A stretch of 64,000 nucleotides of DNA from NCBI GenBank assembly GCA_014058105.1, contig JACGCM010001747.1, forward strand, positions 1,364,001 through 1,428,000. Reading direction: 5' to 3'. Under the pieces are notes generated by a model that was given only the letters and a program-made list of their open reading frames with translations, was not told where the DNA came from and ran no database searches. The stretch comes from Kingdonia uniflora (Eukaryota > Streptophyta > Magnoliopsida > Ranunculales > Circaeasteraceae). Within the stretch, counting starts at the first letter, position 1, and each line of letters opens with the position of its first letter. The translations under genes were made by a program, and so were the position numbers. This document shows positions 19,944 through 32,800 of this stretch, in pieces.

Positions 19944-21199
19944 ATAATAACACTATTACCATCAAATGAAGTCATGGCTTCAAAACCTATTATTGTAAAG
20001 AGAACAACATACTATGTTATGAGATAAACATTATCTTAGGGTAAAAACCTGAACTCACTGATAGAAATCCATGATCGTATCATGAAAACACGAAATGGTG
20101 AAATATTTGCTCATTTTGGCTTTAACGATTTACAAATCTATCTGAGTACTCGCAATCTAGGTGAATGTAGAAAAAGGTGAGGGAATTGATGATACATCTG
20201 ATATGGTAAAGGATTTTTGCTCGAATCTAATTATAAACCCTTGTTATGAAAAGATTTTGGAAAAGAAAAACTGGGATGACACTATTGATCAAGTCTTATA
20301 CTACGACCGATACCCACTCATCATAGGAGTCAACAACATCAGTGATTTGAGACACCTCTATTAGATACAACCGATAAATGATATGGTGCAAGATTTAACT
20401 TTTCTTGGGCACCCTTTAGTTTGTATGTACTTTTGCTATAGAGTACCCTTTCATTTTTCTAGAGTCCAATTTTGCTATCCTAAATTTGGTGTCTAACTAT
20501 CCTAAAAGGATTAATTAAAGATTTTAAAACTTTGGGGTCTTCATATAAAAAAAAACTTCATACCACAATAGTATCGATTTTAATATTTCACGTTTCTCTC
20601 TTGGACCTTGAGATTGTATATAGAAGAGAAACAATATTTGTTGAGAGCTAAAATCTTGAATTTAGAGTTCAAGCGAAAAGGAATAAATATTTAGAGAGAT
20701 AATATTAGAAAAACAATGGTTGTTGAGAATTATGATGTAGATTATAGACCTTAAGGAAAAAATCTATACATATAATTTTGTTAGAGAGATGGATGATATT
20801 AGAGGGTGACATATTTGAAAGAAGAATTTTAGTCTCCGTCTATTTTACTGAAAATTTAAAATTATATTTTTTTAGGTTGAAGTTGGTTAGGTGGAGGAGA
20901 AAAAAGTTTATGATGTGGAAAAATATTTTTTATTTAAATCCTAAAAGTTTTAAAATTTAAAATAAGGGAGCAGATTCACAAACACTAAAAAATGGGACAC
21001 TCTGAGACACTAAAAAAACCATACACCTGTCCGTTTTAATTGCCCTTTATTTAACGAGCTGGTAATAACCAATGACGTGTTCTCATATGAATTAGGGGTA
21101 AAATCTTTCATCATCTCTCATCTATCTCATACAATCTTTGGTTCTCTCATTCACAGCCATTATAGTCGACTTAGAGGAACAAAATAACTAAGTTGTCAA
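19944..21199. other. AT-rich, no gene recognised
   Basis: A 67-codon plus-strand ORF at 20,161-20,364 (DDTSDMVKDFCSNL, WDDTIDQVLYYDRYP) has a protein-like composition but no family I recognise. It may be part of the helicase-bearing element or a captured fragment. From 20,400 to 21,000 the sequence is strongly AT-rich, with a run of short ORFs only. Confidence 0.4.
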
Positions 21200-21765
21200 T
21201 GTAGTAGCCTATTCCGGATCTCAAAATCAAGCCTCATTTTCGATCATCATACATTTACTCGACCTCGTCAACATACGATTACACACTATGGAACAACTAA
21301 AAATAATATTTTACTTCTCATTCTTGACCTCTACATCAATATCTCGATTTAACAAGCACTTCGTCATTAATGATACCGTTATAGAACAGAAGGATCAGAC
21401 CATTACGCAATCAGTTCAAAGACTCATCAAACGCATATTTTACCGTTCATCGTTAAGAATAGTAATAGTCCTCAAACGGTCATATTATAAGACCTATAAA
21501 TAGGGCAAGAGAAGAATAGATTAGAGACACAAAATTCTACACAGAGAATTCTACCCAGAAACTCTATATAAAATTATCCAGAGTGATCCTTGTAATAGTT
21601 AATCAATCAATAATATCATTCTTTCAAAATCCCCAAGATAGATCATGGTTTTTAACCTATTCAAAGGTTTTCCACGCTAAATCGTGTGTTAGTTATTATG
21701 TGATATCGTTCTAATTATATTTGGTATGACATACTAAGTTTGATTTACAAAATTAGGTTCTTACA
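21200..21765 (+). repeat. 5' LTR of E2
   Basis: TGTAGTAGCC at the start and GGTTCTTACA at the end, 566 bp. It has ACCT-loop-AGGT and CCACG of the U5 hairpin at 21,644-21,675. It is followed directly by the primer-binding site, so the border is firm. A decayed relative lies at 47,717-48,120. Confidence 0.85.
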
Positions 21766-21790
21766 CTTAGCACCGCCTGTGGGAACGAAG
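21766..21790 (+). promoter_or_regulatory. Primer-binding site of E2
   Basis: CTTAGCACCGCCTGTGGGAA immediately after the LTR end, equivalent to the sites of M1 and E3. Confidence 0.6.
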
Positions 21791-21859
21791 CTATTAGCCA
21801 TAGTTCTTAGATTCAGCTGATACTTACTCTCTTCACAGAATGTAGCTTTCAAAACAAAA

Positions 21860-23120
21860 TGCCCTAATTGGCCCAGTAGAAGGAAGCACTGTACACGTAG
21901 AATTACGGGCCACTCTAAACTCCAAGACATAAAGATGAGCCATTCTGGAACAACAACTGGCAGATGTAAGAGACGCGCTAAAATTTTTACAGGGACAACA
22001 GATGGTAACCCCAAAGAACAAAGATGCGCTGCCAACCACCTCAAGATTTTTTGATCGAGATAGGCTGGGACCTCAAGGCAACTTCCAGGGAATTAATGCT
22101 CAATCTGATCATAATCATCTGGGGTTGAACTAGTACAGATATCAGGAGTCCAATAAGAAGTTGAGGATAGGCCCGCCGAAGTCAGGTACGCAGAGGACCC
22201 ACCCCGTGAAAGAGTTTGCATTCCTGTACGTGAATGACTAAGTGAAGGAAATGGCAAACACATTCCTCGAGAAGTTTGCATCCTACATCAGACCATCACA
22301 GATCGTCAATACGTGACTCAGGAACATGTCGAAAAGTGCATCAAAGAATTATTTGAAGCTAAGATTCAAACTGCCAAAGGTATCTACAATTCACTACAAA
22401 AAACCCGATTTCTCATGATCTATTAGAAAGCGAGGCTCCCACCGGTTTCCACACCCCGAAAATCTAAAAATATAGGGGAACTGATCTCGTGGAACACATC
22501 CAAGAATTCTAGGACGTTTTAGGCTTGTATTTAGCATCAATATCATCTCTTTCCTATTAGCCCCTAGGGTAAACTATTACGATGGTTTTACTCATTACAA
22601 GAAGTATCCATTCGTACATTCGAATAGTTGTAAGAACTTTTCATCAAGAACTACTCGTACAACAGAGACAAAGAGGAAAATATGTATTCTTTGATCAGCC
22701 TTAAACAAATATCAGGAAAGAAGCTAGAATCATTTACTAAGAAATTCTTAGAGCTGGCCAGAAAGGTAGATCAACTGGATTATAAAATTACTATTTTGGT
22801 CTTTACAAATGTTTTGCTCATGGACGGTAGAGCGAAAGAGCACCTTATTCAGCAAACCTACGACCCTGGAAGATATGATCAAAAAGGTAAATTGATATAT
22901 CGATCTCAAACGGATGGTATCCGAAAGGCAGAACCCCATAAGTTAACCTTGATAGTAAGAGATCAATCCACAAAACGAGATTTCAATCGTACTACAGATT
23001 GCGGAGGAGACAGAAAACGAACCAAATCTAATAACGATTGACCTCGGTGAGGTGGTAACTTACCGAAGCCATGTCTTCCCAAGTTAACTATTATAATAGC
23101 CAGCCTATTTCTCACACTTC
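21860..23120 (+). pseudogene. E2 gag
   Basis: Fragments in several frames keep the gag order. QYVTQEHVEKCIKELFEAKI (near 22,310) is followed by SLKQISGKKLESFTKKFLEL and ILVFTNVLLMDGRAKEHL in the longest frame (22,682-23,041). Region by region it matches M1 gag (SLKKMPREKLETF, DGRAKEYL). Multiple stops; not translatable. Confidence 0.75.
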
Positions 23121-23448
23121 AGAAAGATAAATTCTTCCACAATGCCCAATACCTCCAACCCATCAAAATCATACTGTATTGCATATACCACAAAGTCTGA
23201 TATCATGACATAGAACATTGCCTCGCTTTACAGCAACTTTTGAAGTATATCTTTACGGACGCACGGGTACATCGTAGATGTTGAAAGTTATAAAAATGAG
23301 AGTTATAAGATTAATACAGAGACCGTACATATAAAATGTGTGGCAAAGGAAAAGTATTGGTACCACATCTTCCCCAACCATTTTATAGACTCATACAATT
23401 AACTGACCGATAAGATTCAACAGTCGATATCTCGGTCAATGCCATGAT

Positions 23449-23931
23449 TTGACCATGGTTGATAAAGAAGCCCGGTTACTCCCAACATCTAGTTTTCAAC
23501 AAACAGGGATCACCTTTGAGGATTACAACATTTACCACATCAATTTTCCTCATCATGACGCACTCGTGATCATGTTAAAAATGGGAAACGTCATACTGCA
23601 TACAACAATGGTAGATACTGGTAGTAGTATCGAACTACTCTTCCAAAGTATGATTGATTAGATGGGACTGGCCAACAAAGTTCAACCTAATGACATCGAT
23701 ATCAGTGGTTTCAATGGCTCCAAAGATAAATGCGTAGGAAAGATTATACTTCCTATTATCGCAGGACCGGTAACGGTTGACGTGGTATTTTATGTTATAA
23801 ATACAAAATCGCAATATTTAGGAATTATGGGACGCTGCTGGCTGCACAATATGCGAGCTATCCCATCGACCTATCATCTATCATTACAGTTCGATTCAAA
23901 TGGTAGCATCTATGAAATTAAAGGCAATTAG
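23449..23931 (+). pseudogene. E2 aspartic protease
   Basis: Holds the catalytic motif TTMVDTGSSIELLF intact, followed by GLANKVQPNDIDISGFNG, GKIILPIIAG and GIMGRCWLHNMRAIPSTYH, as in plant gypsy protease. One stop (near 23,660) splits it. Upstream, DYNIYHINFPHHDALVIM corresponds to the pre-protease linker also seen in M1. Confidence 0.85.
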
Positions 23932-24159
23932 AAGCTAGCTCGAGCTTGCAAAAATGTTGTAACCATCATAACGGAGCCACCAACAAAATAAGCCTCATAG
24001 CAATTACAGAAAACTACAGAGAACATTACAGAGGACATTATAGAGTACCCTACAGAGAACCAACTACCAAGTACAAAAATCACATAATACATCGAGATTA
24101 GTAGAGACAAACAGGGTACCTATATTGGGACCCTTTTGCCTACAATAGAGCAAAATACT

Positions 24160-25400
24160 CTTATTCAATTTTTAAAAGATAGCAGCAACATTTTCGCATA
24201 AACATTCCATAAAATACAAGGCATCGACCCAACTTTAGCTTGCCATAAACTTAGCTTAAAAGATAAGGCCGAGGCAGTCAAATAGAAATTGAGAACATTA
24301 GCACCAAGACTACGAGAAAAAGTCAACAAAGAGATTGGCAAACTCATCGAAGTTAGTTTTATCCTAAAAGCCAATTACCCCGAATGGATCTCAAGCATCG
24401 TAGCAGTCCCGAAGAAAAATGGTAAAATCAGAGTATGTGTGGATTTCACAGACTTAAATAAGCATACTCCGAATGATAGTTTTACCCTTCCTATCATCAA
24501 ACATCTGCTTGATTCAGCTGTGGGACACTAACTCTTGTCCATGATGGATTCCCCGCGCGTCAGGGTACAATCAGATACCCCTTTTGCCTGAAGATCAAGA
24601 AAAAATAGCTTTCATCACAGAAGAAACGTCGGAGCCACTTACTAAAGACTGATGACTCAAATGTTTAAAGACCATCTCAGAAAAATGATGGAAGTTTACA
24701 TTGATGATATGCTGTATAAAAGTCTCAAGAAGGAAAATGATTTCGCAGATTTGCACACTACCTTTGAAATTCTTTGATCATACAAAATGAGACTAAATCC
24801 TGACAAATGCCAATTTGGAGTCCAATCAAAAAAAATCTTGGGACATTTGATTAGCAAGTAAGGTATAGAAGCTGACCCAAATTGTATTTGTGGCTTGTTG
24901 TCCATGCCTTCATAAAAGATGAAGAAAGACGTCCAAAAGATAGTTGGCAAAATAGTAGTAATAAATCGATTTGTCTCCAAGTCTTCATATCGATGTAGAT
25001 TGTTATTCGACCCTCTACAAGAATGGACGAAGAAAGGAAAAACTCAAAAAGATCCAGAGATTGAGTGAACCATACAATGTGAAGCAGCATTTTAGAAATT
25101 GAAAGCCTACTCGGGGAAACCGCCCGTAATGAGTACACCCACGAAAGGAGAAGAACTCACAATATACCTTACAATTACTGATAACTCAATCAGCCCTATT
25201 CTCATCCGACTTTATGAGAAGACCAGACGAGAGTTCAATCCAAACGAGAGAAATTCAGACGAGTCCAGCAATGGTCGGTTACTCTTTACAAATGCGACAT
25301 ATATTTTGATCCTCAGCATTCCGAAAAAGGGAAAGCAATAACAGATTTCTTCACAGATTTTCCAGTAGACAACCCTGATTGGGAAGAGGATAGTACCGAC
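24160..25400 (+). pseudogene. E2 reverse transcriptase and RNase H
   Basis: N-terminal GIDPTLACHKLSLKDKA, then LREKVNKEIGKLIEVSFI and WISSIVAVPKKNGKIRVCVDFTD (24,289-24,531), and the catalytic YIDDML box near 24,698. Connection-domain fragments lead into an RNase H region (GEELTIYLTITDNSI near 25,150). Frame shifts and stops occur throughout. RT is present only in E2 in this window; E1 and E3 lack it. Confidence 0.85.
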
Positions 25401-25439
25401 ATAAACGAAGATCAGCTCGAAGAAAAATTAGAGTAAATA

Positions 25440-25850
25440 TCTAAAAAAGGTTGGCACCTTTTAACTGGCAGTTCTGCCAGACCAGCTGGGTCAGGCACCA
25501 GGATAGTTCTTATAACACCTTCCAATGATATAATTGAGAAATCAATCCAGCTCAACTTTGAAGCTACCTATAACAAAACCGAATAGGAGACACTAATCTA
25601 CGGACTGGATATGGCACTAGAGATCGGCGTGCCCAAATTATCTGTTTGCATGGATTATTTAATGATCATAAACCATTATATGGACAAATATAAGAAAAAT
25701 AAAAAGATGATCGATTTCGCAGCAGCAGTAGCTGACAGAATGAACAGATTTGAAAAGGTTATAATCAAACACTTACCTTGTGGGGAAAATAGACATTTCG
25801 ACTCCCTCACTTATCTTGCTGAAGTCCTTGGAACAGAAACATGATATTTA
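25440..25850 (+). pseudogene. E2 second RNase H-like domain
   Basis: QLNFEATYNKTE, LIYGLDMALEIGVPKLSV and AAAVADRMNRFEKVIIKHLP-ENRHFDSL form a second RNase H fold after the RT-linked one. Dual RNase H is characteristic of Tat-lineage gypsy elements. This is the main reason for assigning the family to Tat. Confidence 0.75.
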
Positions 25851-27062
25851 AATCTTGAAGTAGCATCCACTCCCAGCATTAACACCATTAACTCAAATGC
25901 CATTAAAACTGGGAGCGACAAAGAGGTCGAAGACGATTGAAGAGAACCTTTCCTTACATATATTAGAACAAACAACACATTTGATGGCGAACTCCCCAAA
26001 GATATTAACGAAAGAAGATGACTGATAAACAATGCAAAACAATATATCGCCGTTAACAATCTCTTTTATAAAAGGTCGGTTACAGGGCCTTATCTCGAAT
26101 GCTTATCTGATAAGGAGGCCCAAGATTTCCTGCACAATTTGCACGAAGGCACTTGCAGATCCCATGCGACAGGATGGTCCTTAGCATACTGAGCTCTTAC
26201 ACGAGGAGTCTTTTGACCAAAAATAAAAGCTCAAGCCATCGAATATGCAAGCAAGTGTGATGCCTGCCAACAACATGGACCCAAAATTTGATCCCCGACT
26301 TTGGAACTCTATCCTAGCAAAAATGTTTAGCCATGCAAAGACAAAGTCATCAAGTTCATATGCAAAAACATTATCATGCAGTTTGGTTGCACCCGCCTCA
26401 TCAAAATAAATAATGGACTATAGTTCGTTGGTTCAATGGTCGTCAGCTTCTTCAATCAGCATAACATTATCTACTCTCCTTCAAATCCGTATTACCTATA
26501 AGGAAATGGTCATGCCAAAATCACCAATCGTACCATAGTTAACAGAATAAAAAAAGTGCTTAACAGAGATAAAAGGTAATTGGGTGTAAGAGTTACCACA
26601 CGTATTATGGGCATACCAAACAATACCTCAAGTATCGATTGAATGTACATCATTCTTGTTAGCTTATGGTACCGAAACGATCATCCCCACTCAATATCAT
26701 CACCCACTATATGATCATACCATGACAGATGAAGAAAACAAGTTCCAGTTGGCGTGTAACATGAATTGGATCGACGAAATAAGAGACAGAGCAGTCATGA
26801 ACTTTGGAAGGTACCATCAGGCTTTAGCAAAGTCCTACAACAAACATGTTCATCATAGAGAGTTTGATATTAAAGATCTTTTCATACGAGAGATTTAAAA
26901 ATGTAGAAAAGAACTAAATACAAGGAAACTCGCAAAAAATTAGAAATGACCTTTAATTGCTATCAGCAAAAGTGGCATCGGCTCTTACGACCTCATTACA
27001 TCTTAATGGAGATCGAGTCTTCAATCCTTGGAACACAAAGGGGTTGAATTTGTATCGCAGAT
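25851..27062 (+). pseudogene. E2 integrase
   Basis: Zinc finger (LHNLHEGTCRSHATG, SKCDACQQHGPK), core pieces (NNIIMQFGCTR-like, FFNQHNIIYSPSNPYY) and the C-terminal segment (NMNWIDEIRDRAVMNFGRYHQALAKSYNKHV, quoted here in part, 26,656-26,898). The stretch holding the first catalytic Asp is deleted between about 26,330 and 26,350, and there are many stops. Non-functional. Confidence 0.8.
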
Positions 27063-27082
27063 AGCCATCTCTCACAGTTTCT

Positions 27083-27600
27083 ATTCTACTATCTCTTACA
27101 TTGTTTGTACGTCGCTCTTACATTCATAAAATACTTATGTTTGACCAACCTACATTACAGAACTATTCTACTATCTCATACAGTACTACTCTACTATCTC
27201 TCATAGTTTACATTCAACTATTTCTTACATATTTTGCACGTTATTCTTACATTAATGAAATACTTGTGTTTGACCGACCTATATTACAGTACTTTTCTAC
27301 TATCTCGTACAAGTACTCTTCTACTATTTCATATATACAGAGCACATCTACTATATTACAGATAACCAATGGGTTCACCCTAATTCTACTATTACATTAC
27401 AGTTCAGTTATTGGTTCATCCAATTCGATCTTCTAATACATTACAGGCCAATTATTGCTTCATGTAATTTGATCTTCTATTATACTACAGATCGGTTATT
27501 GGTTCATCTAATTTGATCTTCTAGTTCATTACATGTTAATCATTACTTCATACAATTCGATCTTCTATTATATTGTAGGTCGGTTATTGGTTCCCCAATT
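27083..27600 (+). repeat. Tandem repeats after E2 integrase (two unit types)
   Basis: First block, 27,083-27,350: two copies of an about 129-bp unit ending TTTGACC-ACCTA-ATTACAG. Second block, about 27,378-27,600: about five copies of a 44-bp unit starting AATTYGATCTTCTA (starts at 27,422, 27,466, 27,510 and 27,554). Neither resembles the E1 or E3 monomer, although the block occupies the same place in the element. Confidence 0.85.
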
Positions 27601-27793
27601 CGGCTAATAGATTACATACTTCAAAACCATAATTGGTTCATCAAAGTTCGATACAAATATGAACGGATCACTAATTCAATTATCAAACAAATTTATTTAC
27701 AGCATAACCTTTACACTCTATCTACTATATTTCAGGTGATGACGCAAAATTAATCCATTTTCGATCAATAAAAATGCCCCTAAATTCCAAAGT

Positions 27794-28676
27794 TCAGTCA
27801 TAATGCCCCTCACGCGAACTTTCCCCATACTCTGAAGGTTGCAGAAGCATCAGTTCTGGTACCCTCGCAGTAACAATTTGTTTTCCTTCATCAAATCTTC
27901 TCTTAGTAAGAATGCCAATTCTTGACATAACACGATCAAGATATTCAACCCACACTAGCTGCATGTCACATAGTACGTTATTTGCGATCATGCTGTCATG
28001 AATTGTATCTCCTTCTTTTTCAAGTCTTTTAAACTCGGATAAAAAAAAGGTCAGCACTGCTGCCATGAATTGTGTCTCTTTTATGTCTCTTTCTTTGTTA
28101 TACACCTCATTTTCCTCGAGCTTACCCATGTCAGGTATAGCGGGATCTGCAATCCTTCCCCTCGCATCATTTAGCATACTTTCCAAATTTTTACAGCAAG
28201 CCACCACCAACAAATTTTCCTCAATAGAAGTTTTATTAGGTTCTTCCATCACCATCATAAATCTATCCATTTGTCTCAACATAGCCAATGATTCCTCCAT
28301 AGCAAACTGATTATGGCACCTCTGATAAACTTCTATGTTAAGATCCGCCCTCAATTTGTCATTCGAACTAGTCAGCTCCCCCACTGACGTTCGATACTCC
28401 ATAAGGCTTAATTCCAACACTTGCATTACGTTATCTAAACTCCCTATCCTCACCCAATAAGTTTACACCAACTCATTCTGTTTCTTGTTTCCTGTTAACT
28501 TCCTCTAAATCTTTTTCTTTATCTTTAGCAGCATTCCACATTCCTTCAAACTCTTTGGCTCGCTCATCTGCCTTCCTCACAGCAGCTCGCACGCTAACTA
28601 CTTTTACCTCAAGCATGTTTATTCGAATATGCAAGCACCTAGCACCATCTTCTTTTTTCTTAAATATTGCCAACAA
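27794..28676 (-). pseudogene. E2 antisense coiled-coil gene, C-terminal part
   Basis: Reading leftward, 28,676-28,473 and 28,453-27,794 are long coiled coils. The last 75 residues include FFLSEFKRLEKEGDTIHDS, then VEYLDRVMSRIG, then FDEGKQIVTARVPELM. These align with the E3 and E1 C-termini (FVEEVKRLELERDTLFD, EEGRIVVSTRGREFM; AQGREIVAERAPGYM). Upstream sequence to about 29,030 continues as broken coiled coil. The alignment across three copies with different orientations supports a real encoded C-terminal motif. Confidence 0.65.
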
Positions 28677-29809
28677 CTCTGTCAGTTTAGCTTGGGCAGG
28701 TATTAATTCTTCCTCTTGCTTGGTTACTCATTCCGAGATATTACTTATATGACATTGAGCTTTTTCAATGACCAACTCTTTTTTCTTCACTACCTCATTT
28801 AATTCCTCTACTTTTTCTTATACACTAGCAAGTCTAACCTCCTATCTTTCTATATTTTTCAGTCAAACGATCCACCGTACTTTACCCCTCAATCATCCTC
28901 ACATCCATTTTAAATTTAACTCTACAGTATTTTTAGTGTTTCACGATAAAAGTTCTAATCAGCGTTCAATTTTTTGCTCAAAATGCGCAGCGCTTCACAC
29001 TGACTTTGATCCTCTTCCAGTTTGACCTGCGTCAAAAGTTTCAATTCGCATACATAATAGTTCGTACAATTAAAAGAGTTTGCATATCATCACAGTTCAC
29101 AATTGAGCTCACAAATATTATTTACGATCGATCTTACGACAATAAAAAGCTTGTGTATGATCGATCTACATCTCTATTCATATCAATTTTACCATCACAA
29201 ATAGAACATATTTATATATCACCAAACCAGTATACAGATATTTAAGGCATATGCAAGTTTTTTAGCAATACAGATAATTTACTTACGTTCCCTCGAACTA
29301 CGAAAAGACTGCCCCCTATTCCCCAATCGTCCTAGCTTGTCTTCTTGCACATCTACATGTGTAACGAAGGTCACCACCTCCCACTGGTGCTGTCTTCGCC
29401 ATGGACGAGGTATAAGACAGTTGCCCTTCTCTGACAAATTTTGTGTTGATCTAGGAGTTGGTCTTTCAACACTCTTTTCCTTCTCATCCTTTGTAAACTA
29501 CATATTTTTTACCCTTTTGTTCTCTACATCAAAGTCTTTCCCACAATCCACAATCCATAACATACTTCCTAAATTCACTCTCCACCCTTACCAACTCCTC
29601 TCCATAAAATTCAATTACACTCAGCAGGTCGACCATGGAAAGATAATGTAATATGGGTAAAGAGTGATTGCCTTCAGAGAGATGACAAAGAACCTGTGGA
29701 ACTTCTGTTTAGAACTATAAAACAAAGTAAGTATAACAATGTAAAATATATGAGATTGATAGTCGAAATTGTATGATGCTCGCTGATGTTAATATTTTAT
29801 GCATGACAG
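28677..29809. other. Junction between E2 and E3 antisense modules, decayed
   Basis: Two antisense modules meet here in opposite directions: E2 reads left from about 29,400 and E3 reads right from about 29,810. Short minus-strand pieces such as MAKTAPVGGGD (near 29,400) may be E2 remnants. No LTR could be found for the end of E3, which appears truncated near 29,640. Confidence 0.4.
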
Positions 29810-32800
29810 GTCCTAAATCATAGGTGACGAGGATGGAGACATTATTGGATATAGTTGCTCAAGAGAAGACAGAGCTCGAGGTTATACTGGAAAATCTTTG
29901 TATTAGCAGAAATAAGCGTGTTAACAGCTGAGTTGATAAAGTTCTGAAATCTCAGTTGACAAGGCCAATAACGAGTGCTGACGGCAGCAAGAAGAAGGAG
30001 ACTGATGAGGAAAGGCGAGCGAACTTTCCTAAGGCCCATGGAGAAGACTACACAGGATTACTTAAGTCTATTACGTCAAGCAAATTAGCTCAAACGTTCC
30101 CCAAAAGGAAAATGCAGAAGCATCTTTCGGCTTCAAGGACTACGAGAAGTGGCGAGGTCGTGGAAAAAAGGAAAAGGGTTGAACCTTCTAAAACGTCGGG
30201 GGTGAAGGTCATAGAAGATCAACTTATAGTGGAAGATGATTGGAAAGAAGTAGAGGAAATAGCCAGGTTGGCAGCACTTCACGGGGAGGAGAAGATGAGC
30301 AAAATAGTAGGTTTATATGCTCGAATACGTATGGTAATGGATTTTGTATTATGATTCGAGCTAATCAATAAGGTCAATTCTATTTGATTTTTACAGGCTG
30401 CTCAGCTGATGAAGGGAATAAGCCTCGGGGTCGAGGATGAGAAAGCTGAGCTGAAGAGGAAGAAGGTTGAGCTCGAAAGGAACGTAACTCGATTAAAATC
30501 TGATTTGAGCAAGGAGGGGAAGCAGCTGGAGTCACTCAAGGCTTCCCAAGTAGTATAGATCAATAAGCTTCAGGTGGAGGCGAGAGTAGACTTGGAGGAG
30601 ATGGTAGCTGAGCATGATAGGCTAAGGCATCACCTTATGTCCAAAGGATATTTTGAAGATGAGGTGGATGCCATTAGGGAAGACGCCTATGTGGAGGAGG
30701 AGGAAGGCGAAGAGGATGAAGATGTTTTTGTTGGAGTGGTGGATGGGCTAGATGGTGTGTCTCCCCATATTGTGAGAGACAACCAAGGGGATAACAACGA
30801 ACGCCCAGAGTTGGAGAATGAGAAGGTAGGATAGAGTGATAGAATTATGATTGTATGAATATTTGGGAATGTTTGTAAATTAATTGAATATATTTTGGAT
30901 AGAATTTTGTAGGTTAAGTTGCTTTCGTAAACCTTGTTGTAGGAACTTAAAGACATACGCCTCATAATAAAAGATTTAGAGGTTGAGCTGGCTATGGAGA
31001 GAGAGACCTCAGCATCCCTGCTGTCTTCACAAGCGGAGCTGCAAGTTAGAATAGAGAAAGAAATATTTGATTTGTATACTTCATTAGTATAGAGCTACAA
31101 AGTAATAAATAAAGTGAAGAGACGAACCAAAATCCTTTTACCGATTTAGGGGCAAACAACACTGGAATGGTGCGCATAAAAGATTTTAGCTTTTGGCAAA
31201 CTAAAATATAGAGAATGTGAACCTTAGACTTGGAAGTATATGTTATGGAGCATCCATCCGAGATTGTACTTCGACCTTAAGTTCATAAGTAGTTTTACAC
31301 AGTTCAACACAAAAAATAGATATCTTGTTAAAAGTGAGTCATATGTAGTGATTGACTGCATTGAATCAAACTTGATATAATGAAACTGTCATGTGCAGGT
31401 TGAATTAGAGTCAGCTGGCTTGCGCGAAGATGAAAATCGCTAATGTAACCAAGAGTTTGTAGAGGAGTTTGATAGGATGAGAGAGGCGAATGAAGATAGA
31501 GAAGATCAACATGTGAAGGTACACTTTAAGTTTTTTAAGGCAACACAAACTGCTGTCGACCTAACTCGGTAGATTGAGGAGAATGATGCCAAAATTGAGA
31601 AAGGGCAAAAAGAGCTCGAGGAGTTAAAAGAACATGCAGCGAAACTCAAAATCCAGAATGATACATTGGTGGTAAAGAGCAAGGAGGCTGACATGGCCCG
31701 TTACCATATACATGCTCTCGAAAGATCAAAGAAAGGATTAAATCGATCGATGGCTGGTTTGAGAGATGATTTGGCCAGGAAAGCGCATGATCAAGAGCAA
31801 ATTCGATCTGATTTGGCGAATAGCAAGAGCGAGCTGGAGCGATTGAAGAAGAAATTAACTGATAAAGATAACGAGCTAAAGGGAGCTCGAGACGATCTAT
31901 CTGCATCTGCAGTTGTAGTTGAACAATTAACTACAGCTTTCTTTGCAAAGGATATGGAGTTTAGAATGGTACAACGCAAGTTTAATAAGTTGAATGAGAA
32001 AGTGGCTCAATTGAAGACTGAACTGGCACATGCTAATTCTCGTATCAGAAGCGCCGAGGCTGAGGAGCGTTCAAAACAGAACAAAAATGATGCCAAAGTT
32101 TCTCTTGTTCAAGGTGATGTCGTTAACCTATTAGCTCGAATAAGAAATTTGGAGGGCGATGTTGCTCGAATTCAAGGGCATGTGCGTAAAGGAGTTGAGC
32201 AATTACGGGAGTGTCAAATAAAGCAGGACATTGCTCTTATCAGGGGAAAAAGGTTAGAGCGTGTTATCATAAGGAAGGAGATTACGATAAAGGATAAAGA
32301 GGAATTATTAAAGAAAATTCTGGATGTGGAAGAATTGAACATAGAGATACTTCGTGCTCAGGTGGTTGATTTGGAGGCAACTAATTTAGCTAAATCAGCT
32401 AAGGCTGATAAAAAATTTGTAGAGAACATTGCTCTTACAGATTGAATAAACAGGGAAATGGAGAGTCAAAAAGCATGGTACAAGAGGTTAGAAGGTCGCC
32501 TTCAGAGGTTGAGGATGATTTTCTCCCACTTAGTTATAACTCAGGCCTCACATTCAGAATTGCTGAGGGCGGTGATTACTAATTTTGTTGAAGAAGTAAA
32601 AAGACTTGAGTTAGAGAGAGATACATTGTTTGAAGGTTAGAAAGTCGCCTTCAGAGGTCGAGGATGATTTGAGGATAGAAGGTTAGAAGGTCGCCTTCAG
32701 AGATCCAGGATGATTTTCTCCCACTTAGTTATAACTCAGGCCTCGCATTCAGAATTGTTGAAGGCGGTGATTACTTATTTTGTTGAAGAAGTAAAAAGAC

